In this document: positions 9,043 to 17,277 of the stretch, piece by piece
Numbering within the stretch: position 1 is the first letter of the stretch
Layout: each line of letters starts with the position of its first letter
NCBI GenBank assembly: GCA_029261475.1
Contig: JAJDBG010000110.1
Span: forward strand, 1 to 53,433
Source: Nitrospinaceae bacterium
GTDB taxonomy: Bacteria > Nitrospinota > Nitrospinia > Nitrospinales > VA-1
Direction of reading: 5' to 3'
DNA length: 53,433 bases
Notes under the pieces: generated by a model
What the model saw: the letters and a program-made list of their open reading frames with translations, nothing else
What the model was told of the DNA's origin: nothing
Database searches by the model: none
Made by a program: the position numbers and the translations under genes

Positions 9043-10584
9043 TCACTCCAACCAAACCTTCACTTCCCTTTCTTCGTCTACGAGAGAGAAAACCTCCTGT
9101 GGCACAAAACCCGACTTCACAACTCGTGTCTGTATTTTTTCTAAATCAATCTTCTGCCTCCTGATCGATTCAAGAACTGCTGGCTCGATCACCTCTTCAA
9201 GCTCATCTGCTACACGGGCAGGCATTGTCAAACGCACTTTATTTCCGTTGCTCTTCACCACATTTATTTTTAAGTAACGTGCCATGCCATCAAAACCGAC
9301 AACACCGTCTTTTTCTATCTGAGGAATAGTGACCTGAAGAGCGTCTGGAAAAATATCACTGCAAGTTTGATCCAATACAAACGACCAGGACAAAGACACA
9401 TCCAAACGATTGAGCATTGAAGAAAGACCGTGCAGTATACGCATCAAATAAATCAAATTAGGCGGTGCGGCAGATCGGAACCACCACTTCAGGTCACCCA
9501 CGATTCGATCAAAACGTTCACTCAACTCCCAATCTTTTGCTGAAAACGGTGCCTCCTGCAAAAACGGCTCAAATAGCACACTGAGCAATGCGGGCAACGC
9601 AGGCTTGATGTCTACCAGTTTATCAACATCGAACCCTATAGCACCGAGGCAATCGATTGGGGAAAGTTTCTCATGTCGACGGAGAGCCAGAATCATTCGT
9701 AACAAAATCAGCCGGACTTCTTCTGGAATCTTTAAAACCGATCCAAAATCGTAAACGATTAAAGCAAAACCATCGCGCCCTGTTTTACGAAAGGCAAAGT
9801 TTCCCGGGTGAGGATCTGCATGCACATAGCCACAATTAAATATCATATGAAAATAATGCTTGAGCAATACCCGTCCCATCGCCCTTTTCTGATCCAAAAC
9901 CATCGTCTCGGCCTTGTCCATACTGAAACCATCTTCGCGATGTTGTAGCAAAATACCCGGTCGGCAAAGCTCGCCAATGGTTTCAGCGACGATCACTTCC
10001 TTCATCGGATTGAGAAGTTTTTTATAGGTCTCCTGTTGCTCTGCTTCTTTGAGGTAATCCAATTCTTCATTTAGATTTTCCCAAAAAACATCGCGGTAAT
10101 CTTCCATGCGGAATCCCCACTTTGCAACCGGGCCCACACGCGGCAACCAGCCCATTATATTCATCTCGGCCTCTACCGATTTTGAAATTTCAGGGTACTG
10201 GATTTTTACCGCAACCTCCCGCCCATCCTTCAATTTAGCAAAATGCACTTGTCCTAAAGATGCCGAGATTCCCTTGGGATCCAGCGAACTTAAAAAATGG
10301 GTGTAAGGAGCCCCCCAAGCTTCCGCTAAAGCTTCTTCCACTTCCTCAAGCGACAACGCTGGAATCGATTGATTCAGAACCTCTCTTTGCTCCGCATCGG
10401 CAGAATCCATCGTCATAAACTGACCTACCTTTGCAGGAATTCCTCGCGAAGCACCTAAAGATTCTGCCAGATAATTCCTCGCCCAGTGCTTTTTTTCTTC
10501 ACTGCTTGCGCGGCGTAATTCCCTAACAGCACGTCCCAATTTGACCAAGTTGGCACCGCGTTTTATTAAAGAAATAAATTTCAT
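9043..10584 (-). CDS. ABC1/AarF (UbiB-like) atypical kinase
   Basis: Member of the ABC1/UbiB/ADCK protein-kinase-like family, linked to quinone biosynthesis and lipid metabolism in many bacteria. It has 513 residues. Family motifs are present: KVGQ at 52-55, the Ala/Ser loop SASLGQVH at 107-114, VAVK (Lys127), NEELDY around 172-177, HADPHPGN at 255-262 and DFG at 279-281. The ATG at 10584 is chosen because it lies 22 bases after the M16 gene stop. An upstream start at 10674 would overlap that gene by 68 bases. Probably co-transcribed with the M16 peptidase; substrate unknown. Confidence 0.88.
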   Translation of the reverse strand: MKFISLIKRGANLVKLGRAVRELRRASSEEKKHWARNYLAESLGASRGIPAKVGQFMTMDSADAEQREVLNQSIPALSLEEVEEALAEAWGAPYTHFLSSLDPKGISASLGQVHFAKLKDGREVAVKIQYPEISKSVEAEMNIMGWLPRVGPVAKWGFRMEDYRDVFWENLNEELDYLKEAEQQETYKKLLNPMKEVIVAETIGELCRPGILLQHREDGFSMDKAETMVLDQKRAMGRVLLKHYFHMIFNCGYVHADPHPGNFAFRKTGRDGFALIVYDFGSVLKIPEEVRLILLRMILALRRHEKLSPIDCLGAIGFDVDKLVDIKPALPALLSVLFEPFLQEAPFSAKDWELSERFDRIVGDLKWWFRSAAPPNLIYLMRILHGLSSMLNRLDVSLSWSFVLDQTCSDIFPDALQVTIPQIEKDGVVGFDGMARYLKINVVKSNGNKVRLTMPARVADELEEVIEPAVLESIRRQKIDLEKIQTRVVKSGFVPQEVFSLVDEEREVKVWLE

Positions 10585-10606
10585 AATACGAAAAACACCT
10601 TTGGCC

Positions 10607-13399
10607 TTAACGCGTAAATCGATTCTTAAACTCTTCCACCGATGAAAGAGTCCCGCTCGGGACTGATTTATCATAACTATTTGAGCGCATCAACACCGCC
10701 ATACGCGGAGCCAAATGCTCTAGGAACATTTTGCGTGCTAGTAGCGCAACATCATCTTTCTTCAACTCCTTCACAGCTTGAATCATTTTATTATTGTATT
10801 GAAAATCAGCATCTTCTTCTGTGATCAAATGATAAAATTCACTCAGAACTTCTCCAATACTGTCGCCCTTCTTTTCGAGAGAAACGATCAAACCTTCGCG
10901 ATGTTTTTCAAATTCCTCGTCTGACAATTCATCAAACAGCTTTGAAGATGTAGCCAACCAACTTTCTATGCGACGCTTTAATTCAAAGGGATCATGCGTA
11001 GCAGACTGAATAATAAATTTAAAAAACAAAAGATCTTCCAGTGTCTGCTGGAAACTCCAAACAATATAACCCAACTGCTGATTGGTCCTCATCTGCGTGT
11101 AAAAATCACCCTTGGTAATGGATGCAATCATAGCGGCTTTGGCCTTGAGTTCAATACTTTCCTCGCCCATTTGAATGCCGTATGAAATCGAATGATTGTT
11201 GTCCAGAACCTGTTTCGAAAATACAACCTCATCTCCCACAGCCATCCGCTCGACATCAATCTTATAACGATCCGATTCTGGAAGAGGATCGCCACCCAGT
11301 TCGTTCAACAATAATTTCACACTTCGTTTTACCTGTTCGTCTGTCAAATTACCGTGCGCTACCCCTGTAATGAAGGTTCTCTTGTATACGGATTTTGCAT
11401 AGGATTGGATATCCTGAAAGCTCACCGTTTTCAATGCTGATATTTTTTCCTCATCAGAATAATGTTTTTTCATCCAAAGCAAAGTCGAGTAATAGCCACC
11501 ACGACTATAAGCCTGCCCCATCTTATTGTTCTCCAGGCCTCTCAACAGAACTTCCTTTAAATCGTTGAACTTTTGTTCATTGATATTTACTTCTTTCAAT
11601 TTTTCAGTGACCAGTGCCAGCAAGTCTTCTAATCGTTCGGAATAGCCACCGATATTGAAAACAAAACCTTTCTTGGTCAAATTCAATGCATAAGAAAGGC
11701 CCGCCATCTTTATAGGATAAACCAACTCATTCAACCCCTCATGAACTGCGGCATCATATAGTTTTGCCGTCATCAGATTTTGAACCGTGTCGTAAATATG
11801 AGGTGTTTCGATGCGAAAACTCATGACCGCTTTTGGTTGTTTGAAACGATTGTCAAATTTAAACCAAACACGAGCCCTCTCATCATCCCAAACCACATGC
11901 GGGTCTTCTTCAATTTTTTTCAAATTGTAAGGGATAAAATCATTTTTTTCAGGGTAGTTCAAAGTGGAAATTTCCTGAGGTGACTCTAAGCGGACAAAAG
12001 AGTCCCCCCCGACTTCAGTCAACGAATATTCCACTCCATAATATTTTTCTTTTTGATCAACAGTTACCGAATTTGACTGCAAAACAACGAGTGCATTTTC
12101 CGGTCTCAAGGTGTCTACTATCGCACGGTAAGCAGAAGGATCGTATTTTCTGAACAGGTACGGAAGCGTTTCAACGTCTTCCAATTTGTAATCGAACATT
12201 AAAGCAGATTTACCCGCAACGTAGCCCATCCCTTCATCTGGATTTTTCCATTCAAAATTTATCTTCGCCATTGCCGCACTTTCTTTATACGTGTACTCTT
12301 TAAAGCCATGCTTTTTTAACATTTCAATATAGGAAAAAATTCGCTCCATCACCGTCAGATAGTTTTCCATTCCTTTGGGCGTGAGAGAAACACTGATGCT
12401 AAACGAATTGAGGTCGGGGTGACTGTTCCCCCCTCCGGCACTCAACCCCAAAGCCAGTCCCTCTTCTTTTAATTGCGATAACAGAGATCCCTTTCCTTCA
12501 AAACCAATGATCGAACCAAGAATACCGGCTGGTTTGCTTTCCAAATGATCCGCCAGACGAATCGTCGGGAACTCCACTGAAAGTGATCTCAAATCCTTAA
12601 GGGACTTCACTTTTAGTAATTTAAACTTTCCATCCAGAGGTGCTCTGAAAACAGGATCAACAAATGGCTTTTCAACCGGCCGATCTAAAATGGCAGAAAA
12701 ATATTTACGAACCAGATCTTCCTGCTGTTGTAAGGGGAGATTTGAAATCATAGAAAGCTTCATATTTCTGGCAGAATAATACTTTTCAAAAAATGCACGT
12801 AACGCAGGGCCATTATCACCCGCAAGCGTGTCCTTGTTACCCGTACCAAAACTCCGCATAGGATGTCCCGGACGAGCCGTTAATTGCTCGACGCGCGCAA
12901 GTCTCCAACCATCGCTTCGCTTATTTTTATCATGCTCACTGCTCACCGCATTGACTTCCCGCTCGGAGTACTTCTCGTCAAAAAGAGGTGCTTTAAAAAA
13001 GTCGCTGAAGCGATCCAAAGCCCCTTCGAATCCTACATGGGAAACTTGAAAGAAATAATTGGTTATCACTGAAGATGTATAAGCATTGCTTGCACCTGAG
13101 TTGGCATCCAGATATTTCTTGTAGGAGCCCACTTCTGGGAATTTTTTTGTTCCAAGAAAGAGCATATGCTCCAGATAATGCGCCAAGCCCTGTTTTTCAG
13201 GCGGATCATAGAGCATCCCTGTTCCAACAGCCAATGCCGCCGCACTACGATGAACATCAGGATCGGAAATCAACAAAACTTCGAGTCCATTATCCAGACG
13301 AAGGGTTTGCGTTGATCGATCTGCCGCTACTGCCAAACCGCATAAGACAGTCCACGTCAAAAGCAAACAACAAACGATTGTGATTTTTATTTTCTGCAC
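10607..13399 (-). CDS. M16 family (insulinase/pitrilysin-like) zinc metallopeptidase
   Basis: Secreted zinc peptidase of 930 residues, close to pitrilysin size. A Sec signal peptide spans about residues 1-26. The inverted zinc motif is HYLEH (His74, Glu77, His78), and Glu155 lies 81 residues after the first His, the same spacing as the third zinc ligand in pitrilysin, so the active N-terminal half looks intact. The C-terminal part has the non-catalytic M16 repeats, including RTNQQLGYIVW. The start is GTG at 13399, with AGGAG 9-10 bases upstream. Likely periplasmic degradation of small peptides. It lies between eamA and the ABC1 kinase on the same strand. Confidence 0.93.
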   Translation of the reverse strand: MQKIKITIVCCLLLTWTVLCGLAVAADRSTQTLRLDNGLEVLLISDPDVHRSAAALAVGTGMLYDPPEKQGLAHYLEHMLFLGTKKFPEVGSYKKYLDANSGASNAYTSSVITNYFFQVSHVGFEGALDRFSDFFKAPLFDEKYSEREVNAVSSEHDKNKRSDGWRLARVEQLTARPGHPMRSFGTGNKDTLAGDNGPALRAFFEKYYSARNMKLSMISNLPLQQQEDLVRKYFSAILDRPVEKPFVDPVFRAPLDGKFKLLKVKSLKDLRSLSVEFPTIRLADHLESKPAGILGSIIGFEGKGSLLSQLKEEGLALGLSAGGGNSHPDLNSFSISVSLTPKGMENYLTVMERIFSYIEMLKKHGFKEYTYKESAAMAKINFEWKNPDEGMGYVAGKSALMFDYKLEDVETLPYLFRKYDPSAYRAIVDTLRPENALVVLQSNSVTVDQKEKYYGVEYSLTEVGGDSFVRLESPQEISTLNYPEKNDFIPYNLKKIEEDPHVVWDDERARVWFKFDNRFKQPKAVMSFRIETPHIYDTVQNLMTAKLYDAAVHEGLNELVYPIKMAGLSYALNLTKKGFVFNIGGYSERLEDLLALVTEKLKEVNINEQKFNDLKEVLLRGLENNKMGQAYSRGGYYSTLLWMKKHYSDEEKISALKTVSFQDIQSYAKSVYKRTFITGVAHGNLTDEQVKRSVKLLLNELGGDPLPESDRYKIDVERMAVGDEVVFSKQVLDNNHSISYGIQMGEESIELKAKAAMIASITKGDFYTQMRTNQQLGYIVWSFQQTLEDLLFFKFIIQSATHDPFELKRRIESWLATSSKLFDELSDEEFEKHREGLIVSLEKKGDSIGEVLSEFYHLITEEDADFQYNNKMIQAVKELKKDDVALLARKMFLEHLAPRMAVLMRSNSYDKSVPSGTLSSVEEFKNRFTR

Positions 13400-13453
13400 A
13401 AGAAATCTCCTGAAAAATTTTATATAGGTCGTAATATTAGAAATACCTCTAAA

Positions 13454-14347
13454 CTACAAGGCCATCAAAGCCACACCGCTTACAATCAAAACACCAGCGG
13501 TCATTCTTTCAAGACCAAAGGGTTCCTTCTTTATCCAGCAACCCCAGTATATCACCATGCAAACACTAATTTGTCGCAATGACACCACTGCACTAACCTC
13601 TTCAAATTGCAAAACTCCGCAAATCAATCCATAAGAACCCAGCGTCGCAATAGCCCCCAGCAAACCTTTCCGCCATTCACTTCGCCACAAGCTAATGATT
13701 TTATCTTTTTCATAAGTACGAAACAGATAAATATTGTATAAAGAAAAACAGACCACAGATTCCATAAAGAAAAATACGATTCCATTTTCCAAGCCCTTCT
13801 CAGGGGAAAGAATAAAGAAATAATCCATCCCCTTTTTATCTACCAGTGAATATGAAACGACCATTCCCAAGGTCCAATAGGCCCATCGTAAATTCTTATG
13901 AAGAATCGCCTGATAAAGATTGGCCCAACCCCGCTTCCAATTTCCATCGAAATGCAGGAGGTACACTGCAAATACGATCAGAACTATAGCCACCAACGCA
14001 TTTGCATCCAATCGTTCGCCCAAAAATATAAACGCAAACAAGGGAATGAAGGCCGGCGCAGATCGCGCGATCGGATACACATAAGAAATATCCTCTGAGT
14101 AATAAGCGCGTGACAAACAAAAAATATAAAGGCCATGCAAAATACCAGACAACAGTGCCCAATAAAGCAAGACCGCATCTATATTTTTAAAATCATAATT
14201 CAAAAAAAACAGTGCCGCCATGCAAACAATGCCAAATCCTTTCAGTCCTGAAAAAAAAAGTGAATTGGCACTGGAACGAGTTAAAATATTCCAATATGCG
14301 TGACATAGGCACGAAAACAAAACGAGAACGATGCTGGTTAATGACAA
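13454..14347 (-). CDS. EamA/DMT-family transporter
   Basis: Inner-membrane permease of 297 residues with about ten hydrophobic helices in two EamA-type halves, as in the drug/metabolite transporter superfamily. The first repeat shows the typical ISYVYPIARSAPAFIPLFA stretch. The start is a TTG at 14347 backed by a GGGGGAGGGGG stretch just upstream; no ATG fits better. The substrate cannot be read from sequence. It is divergent from the VOC gene, with only 24 bases between the two starts, so the promoters must overlap. Confidence 0.87.
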   Translation of the reverse strand: MSLTSIVLVLFSCLCHAYWNILTRSSANSLFFSGLKGFGIVCMAALFFLNYDFKNIDAVLLYWALLSGILHGLYIFCLSRAYYSEDISYVYPIARSAPAFIPLFAFIFLGERLDANALVAIVLIVFAVYLLHFDGNWKRGWANLYQAILHKNLRWAYWTLGMVVSYSLVDKKGMDYFFILSPEKGLENGIVFFFMESVVCFSLYNIYLFRTYEKDKIISLWRSEWRKGLLGAIATLGSYGLICGVLQFEEVSAVVSLRQISVCMVIYWGCWIKKEPFGLERMTAGVLIVSGVALMAL

Positions 14348-14371
14348 GCGTCCCCCTCCCCCTTCGCAAAC

Positions 14372-14767
14372 ATGAATGAAATAATCAAAGCCATTGCTTT
14401 TATTTCCTGGCCCGTAACGGACATGGAACGGGCTGTTATTTATTATAAAAACTTGTTTGACCGCAATCCTTTATTTCAACAAAGTGATTGGGCCGAATTT
14501 GAAATACAGGGCCAACGTCTCGCTTTACATCTGGAACCCGATATTTCAAATTCCCCAAATAATGCAACACGCGCTGTTCTGTTTTTTATGGCCACTTCCA
14601 TTGAGTCTTCCATAAAAAATTTACAAGAAAAAGGAATCTGTTTTGACCAGCCCGTTCAAATATTTCCATACGGGAAGTTAATACGTTTCAGTGATCCCGA
14701 TGGCAACCCGCTCGGACTTTACGAGCCTCCCTCAAAAACAGATACTCCCAACGCAGTATTGAAGTAA
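14372..14767 (+). CDS. VOC (glyoxalase/bleomycin-resistance) fold protein
   Basis: Small protein of 131 residues with the beta-alpha-beta-beta-beta repeats of the vicinal oxygen chelate superfamily. MERAVIYYKNLF opens the first unit and IRFSDPDGNPLGLYEP closes the second, where the Glu is a typical metal ligand. The reaction is not predictable; members include glyoxalases, dioxygenases and antibiotic-binding proteins. Its last 49 bases overlap the end of the convergent DUF218-like gene. Confidence 0.8.
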   Translation: MNEIIKAIAFISWPVTDMERAVIYYKNLFDRNPLFQQSDWAEFEIQGQRLALHLEPDISNSPNNATRAVLFFMATSIESSIKNLQEKGICFDQPVQIFPYGKLIRFSDPDGNPLGLYEPPSKTDTPNAVLK

Positions 14768-15363
14768 TACCAGAATATTTTCAGGTACTGATCTAGGAAA
14801 AGATTGTCCAACGCTGTATTCAACCACCATCTCTCAAAATTATTTGATGAATTATCTAACAAAGGTCGCACATAAATCGAACCTGCTTTCGCTCCCAAAG
14901 CCCTATCAGTAAAAAAACGAAAGCCCCTTGTCTGATAATACGGCACAAAAACTTCCGCTGATGAAATATTCTCTGCCAATAAAAACTGCCCGAGATATTT
15001 CATCCCATCAGGACTCATATCCAAATTGCTTTTAATGACCCGAATCGCTCCCTCGTCTATTTTAAATTCTCTGGCACGACTCATCACCCAATGATTGAAA
15101 TCAAATTTCCGCAAGGCTTTCCAGGATCGACTGTGATTTCCCACAAATACATAAATCGTAGAGACCTTGCCTTCATGATATTCCGATGCGATTTTTTCTG
15201 ATAGTGCCGGAGTTATTGTAATGATTTTCTCAGGCGATCTCTCCTCTACCAAAAGGTACTCCCCCACCCCTGTCAAAATTTTTGGTGATAACGCAAGCAG
15301 TACCAACACCAGCACAAAAAATACCCCGATGGATTTTCTCCACTTCTGCCAGAAATTCATCAT
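14719..15363 (-). CDS. Divergent DUF218-like membrane-anchored protein
   Basis: Protein of 214 residues with one N-terminal membrane segment (about residues 12-30). A soluble domain follows that resembles the YdcF/SanA (DUF218) fold in its C-terminal half (TRGFRFFTDRALGAKAG then FERWW). It is shifted against its upstream neighbour, and the clear DUF218 nucleotide/acid motifs are not obvious. The ATG at 15363 overlaps the stop of the preceding DUF218 gene as ATGA, indicating coupled translation; earlier in-frame starts would run into that gene. Probably a diverged paralogue. Function unknown; SanA-type proteins are linked to envelope barrier functions. Confidence 0.6.
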   Translation of the reverse strand: MMNFWQKWRKSIGVFFVLVLVLLALSPKILTGVGEYLLVEERSPEKIITITPALSEKIASEYHEGKVSTIYVFVGNHSRSWKALRKFDFNHWVMSRAREFKIDEGAIRVIKSNLDMSPDGMKYLGQFLLAENISSAEVFVPYYQTRGFRFFTDRALGAKAGSIYVRPLLDNSSNNFERWWLNTALDNLFLDQYLKIFWYYFNTALGVSVFEGGS

Positions 15364-15977
15364 CCCTTCCCTCGGGACAAAAGAACCAGGTTCACAGGAA
15401 ACTTGATCCATTCACTGATCACATAGGAAAAACTCCCCGGCGACCGCCACCAAAGATCCGGGCTATAGGGATTCCTCTCAGAAGGCGGACTGTGAAAAGA
15501 AATAGCAACAGGCATTCCTTCAAAAACAGCCTCAAAAATCATTTTCACTCGTCGCATATTGTAGGCGTCACTGATAACCGAAACCGAAGTCCAACCTTTC
15601 TCAACCATCAGTTCGCGAGCCAACTGCGCGTCGTGCCGTGTGCTCGTTGAATGCTCCACGAACAAACGATCTATTTTCTCTTCAATTGCCTCCTGACGGG
15701 CCAGTTCCAGTTTGCTACTGTCCAGCACAGTCATTTTGATGCGCATGTCTCCGAGCAATAATAAACTTTCACCCTGCCCAGATTTTATCAAATCCAGAGC
15801 GTAGCGAAAGCGGGAATAGGTCGCCGTGGCCGCAACCACCAATTGCGTTTTTTGTGGTGGCGATTGTATGTATAAAAACTCCGAAAAAAAGGGTAAAACA
15901 GTTCTATGTGTCGCCAGGAAGGCCACATAAAGAAAAATAATAATCCCTAAGAGGAGCAATACTCTGCGTTTTTTCAT
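15360..15977 (-). CDS. DUF218 (YdcF/SanA-like) membrane protein
   Basis: Protein of 205 residues with an N-terminal membrane segment (about residues 5-22). The DUF218 domain follows: a first strand LVVAATATYSR, LLLLGD at about 73-77, then EHSTSTRHDAQLARELM and VSVISDAYNMRRVKMIF. This order is typical of YdcF/SanA-like proteins, implicated in envelope integrity or undecaprenyl-linked steps. It is coupled by ATGA overlap to the divergent DUF218-like gene downstream and is divergent from moaC with 48 bases between starts. Confidence 0.75.
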   Translation of the reverse strand: MKKRRVLLLLGIIIFLYVAFLATHRTVLPFFSEFLYIQSPPQKTQLVVAATATYSRFRYALDLIKSGQGESLLLLGDMRIKMTVLDSSKLELARQEAIEEKIDRLFVEHSTSTRHDAQLARELMVEKGWTSVSVISDAYNMRRVKMIFEAVFEGMPVAISFHSPPSERNPYSPDLWWRSPGSFSYVISEWIKFPVNLVLLSRGKG

Positions 15978-16025
15978 AGCCGATTAAAACGTGAAAATAG
16001 GGAAAATATCAGGTAAACTACCGCC

Positions 16026-16532
16026 ATGAACTCTGAACTGACACATTTCAATGAAGATGGACGTGCATGCATGGTTGATGTGAGTGAAAAAAACATCACC
16101 GAACGCGTAGCCGTTGCCGAGGGCCGGGTCCATATGCAACCGGCGACTCTCAACAGAATTAAAGAAGGCCAAATCAAAAAAGGCGACGTACTGGCTGTTG
16201 CTCAGGTTGCGGGAATAATGGGAGCCAAAAAAACTTTTGATATCATCCCCATGTGCCACCCCTTATTATTGACCAAAGTAGACATCCGTTTCAGTATAAA
16301 TGACGAACCCGCCCCCGAAACAGGGCTCAGTTCCATCGACATCACTGCCACCGTTAAAGTCACCGGGCAAACAGGCGTCGAAATGGAAGCTTTGACGGCG
16401 GTCTCTGTAACGGCATTGACCATTTACGACATGTGCAAAGCAATCGACCGCGAAATGAAATTTGATAACATTCAACTCGCACATAAATCCGGCGGCAAAT
16501 CTGGCGTATTCAATCGCGAAAACAACAAATAA
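16026..16532 (+). CDS. moaC: Cyclic pyranopterin monophosphate synthase MoaC
   Basis: Second step of molybdenum cofactor synthesis: converts the MoaA product into cyclic pyranopterin monophosphate in the cytoplasm. It has 168 residues, normal length. Visible family stretches are [57 protein letters not shown] (containing the catalytic Asp) and HKSGGKSG (containing the active-site Lys). First gene of a moaC-moaD-moaE run. moaA, moaB and moeA are not in the window. Confidence 0.97.
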   Translation: MNSELTHFNEDGRACMVDVSEKNITERVAVAEGRVHMQPATLNRIKEGQIKKGDVLAVAQVAGIMGAKKTFDIIPMCHPLLLTKVDIRFSINDEPAPETGLSSIDITATVKVTGQTGVEMEALTAVSVTALTIYDMCKAIDREMKFDNIQLAHKSGGKSGVFNRENNK

Positions 16533-16564
16533 ATCCGGCTGGACTGAGTGCCGCAACAAATCTT

Positions 16565-16819
16565 ATGATAATCGTAAAGTACTTCGCTAGCCTAAAAAAT
16601 ATTGCAGGAAAAGAAGAAGATCATTTCGATCTGGCAAAGGGATCGTCTCTACTCGACCTATGTCAGGCTATTTCAAAAACCAATCCGCAGTTAGGGAAGA
16701 TGGTTCACGAGAAAAAGGTCATGATTTCTGTCAACCTGGACGTAGTCTCGATGGATCATATTCTTAACGACGACGATGAAGTGGCTTTACTACCCCCTTT
16801 TTCGGGCGGAACTCAATAA
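16565..16819 (+). CDS. moaD: Molybdopterin synthase small subunit MoaD with two residues after Gly-Gly
   Basis: Ubiquitin-like sulfur carrier of molybdopterin synthase; the C-terminal Gly-Gly is adenylated and turned into a thiocarboxylate. It has 84 residues, with the beta-grasp pattern and the typical end VALLPPFSGG. The reading frame continues for Thr-Gln before TAA at 16817-16819, so the Gly-Gly is not terminal. Unless trimmed, this should block activation. The gene sits between moaC and moaE, so the identity is not in doubt. A sequencing error at the end is possible but would have to create two in-frame codons. Confidence 0.92.
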   Translation: MIIVKYFASLKNIAGKEEDHFDLAKGSSLLDLCQAISKTNPQLGKMVHEKKVMISVNLDVVSMDHILNDDDEVALLPPFSGGTQ

Positions 16820-16833
16820 TTAAGGAATCAATA

Positions 16834-17271
16834 ATGAGCCAGGCACTCGAATCAAAAGTCAGAATCCAAATAGAAAATTTTGACGTCAGCGATGAAATAG
16901 AAGCTATCAAAAAAGTGTCTCCAAATATTGGTGGCATCGTCACTTTCCTCGGAACCGGACGCGAACAATCCAAAGGCGAAACCATTTCCGAGTTGAATTT
17001 TGAGCACTACCCGCAGATGGCTGAAAAAAAGCTGGAAGAAATTCGGCAAAGAGCCATCGAAGAATACAAAATCATTGATATGAGCATCATCCATCGCATT
17101 GGCAAAATCGACATTGGAGAAAACATCGTTCTCATCGTCGCCGCTGGCGAACACCGGAAAGAAGCCTTTATCGCCTGCGAATGGGCCATCGCCGAATTGA
17201 AGCGCATCACCCCCATATGGAAACGCGAAACCACGACCACTGGCGAAGTATGGGTTCAAGACACACCCTGA
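16834..17271 (+). CDS. moaE: Molybdopterin synthase catalytic subunit MoaE
   Basis: Large subunit of molybdopterin synthase, which inserts the two dithiolene sulfurs supplied by MoaD into cyclic pyranopterin monophosphate. It has 145 residues. Conserved stretches are LNFEHYPQMAEKKL, IIHRIGKIDIGE, AGEHRKEAFIACEWAI and LKRITPIWKRE, with the active-site lysines in the last. An AAGGA site precedes the ATG. It follows moaD by 14 bases and is only 6 bases from the AddB-like gene, so the moa and repair genes probably share a transcript. Confidence 0.95.
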   Translation: MSQALESKVRIQIENFDVSDEIEAIKKVSPNIGGIVTFLGTGREQSKGETISELNFEHYPQMAEKKLEEIRQRAIEEYKIIDMSIIHRIGKIDIGENIVLIVAAGEHRKEAFIACEWAIAELKRITPIWKRETTTTGEVWVQDTP

Positions 17272-17277
17272 CAAATC

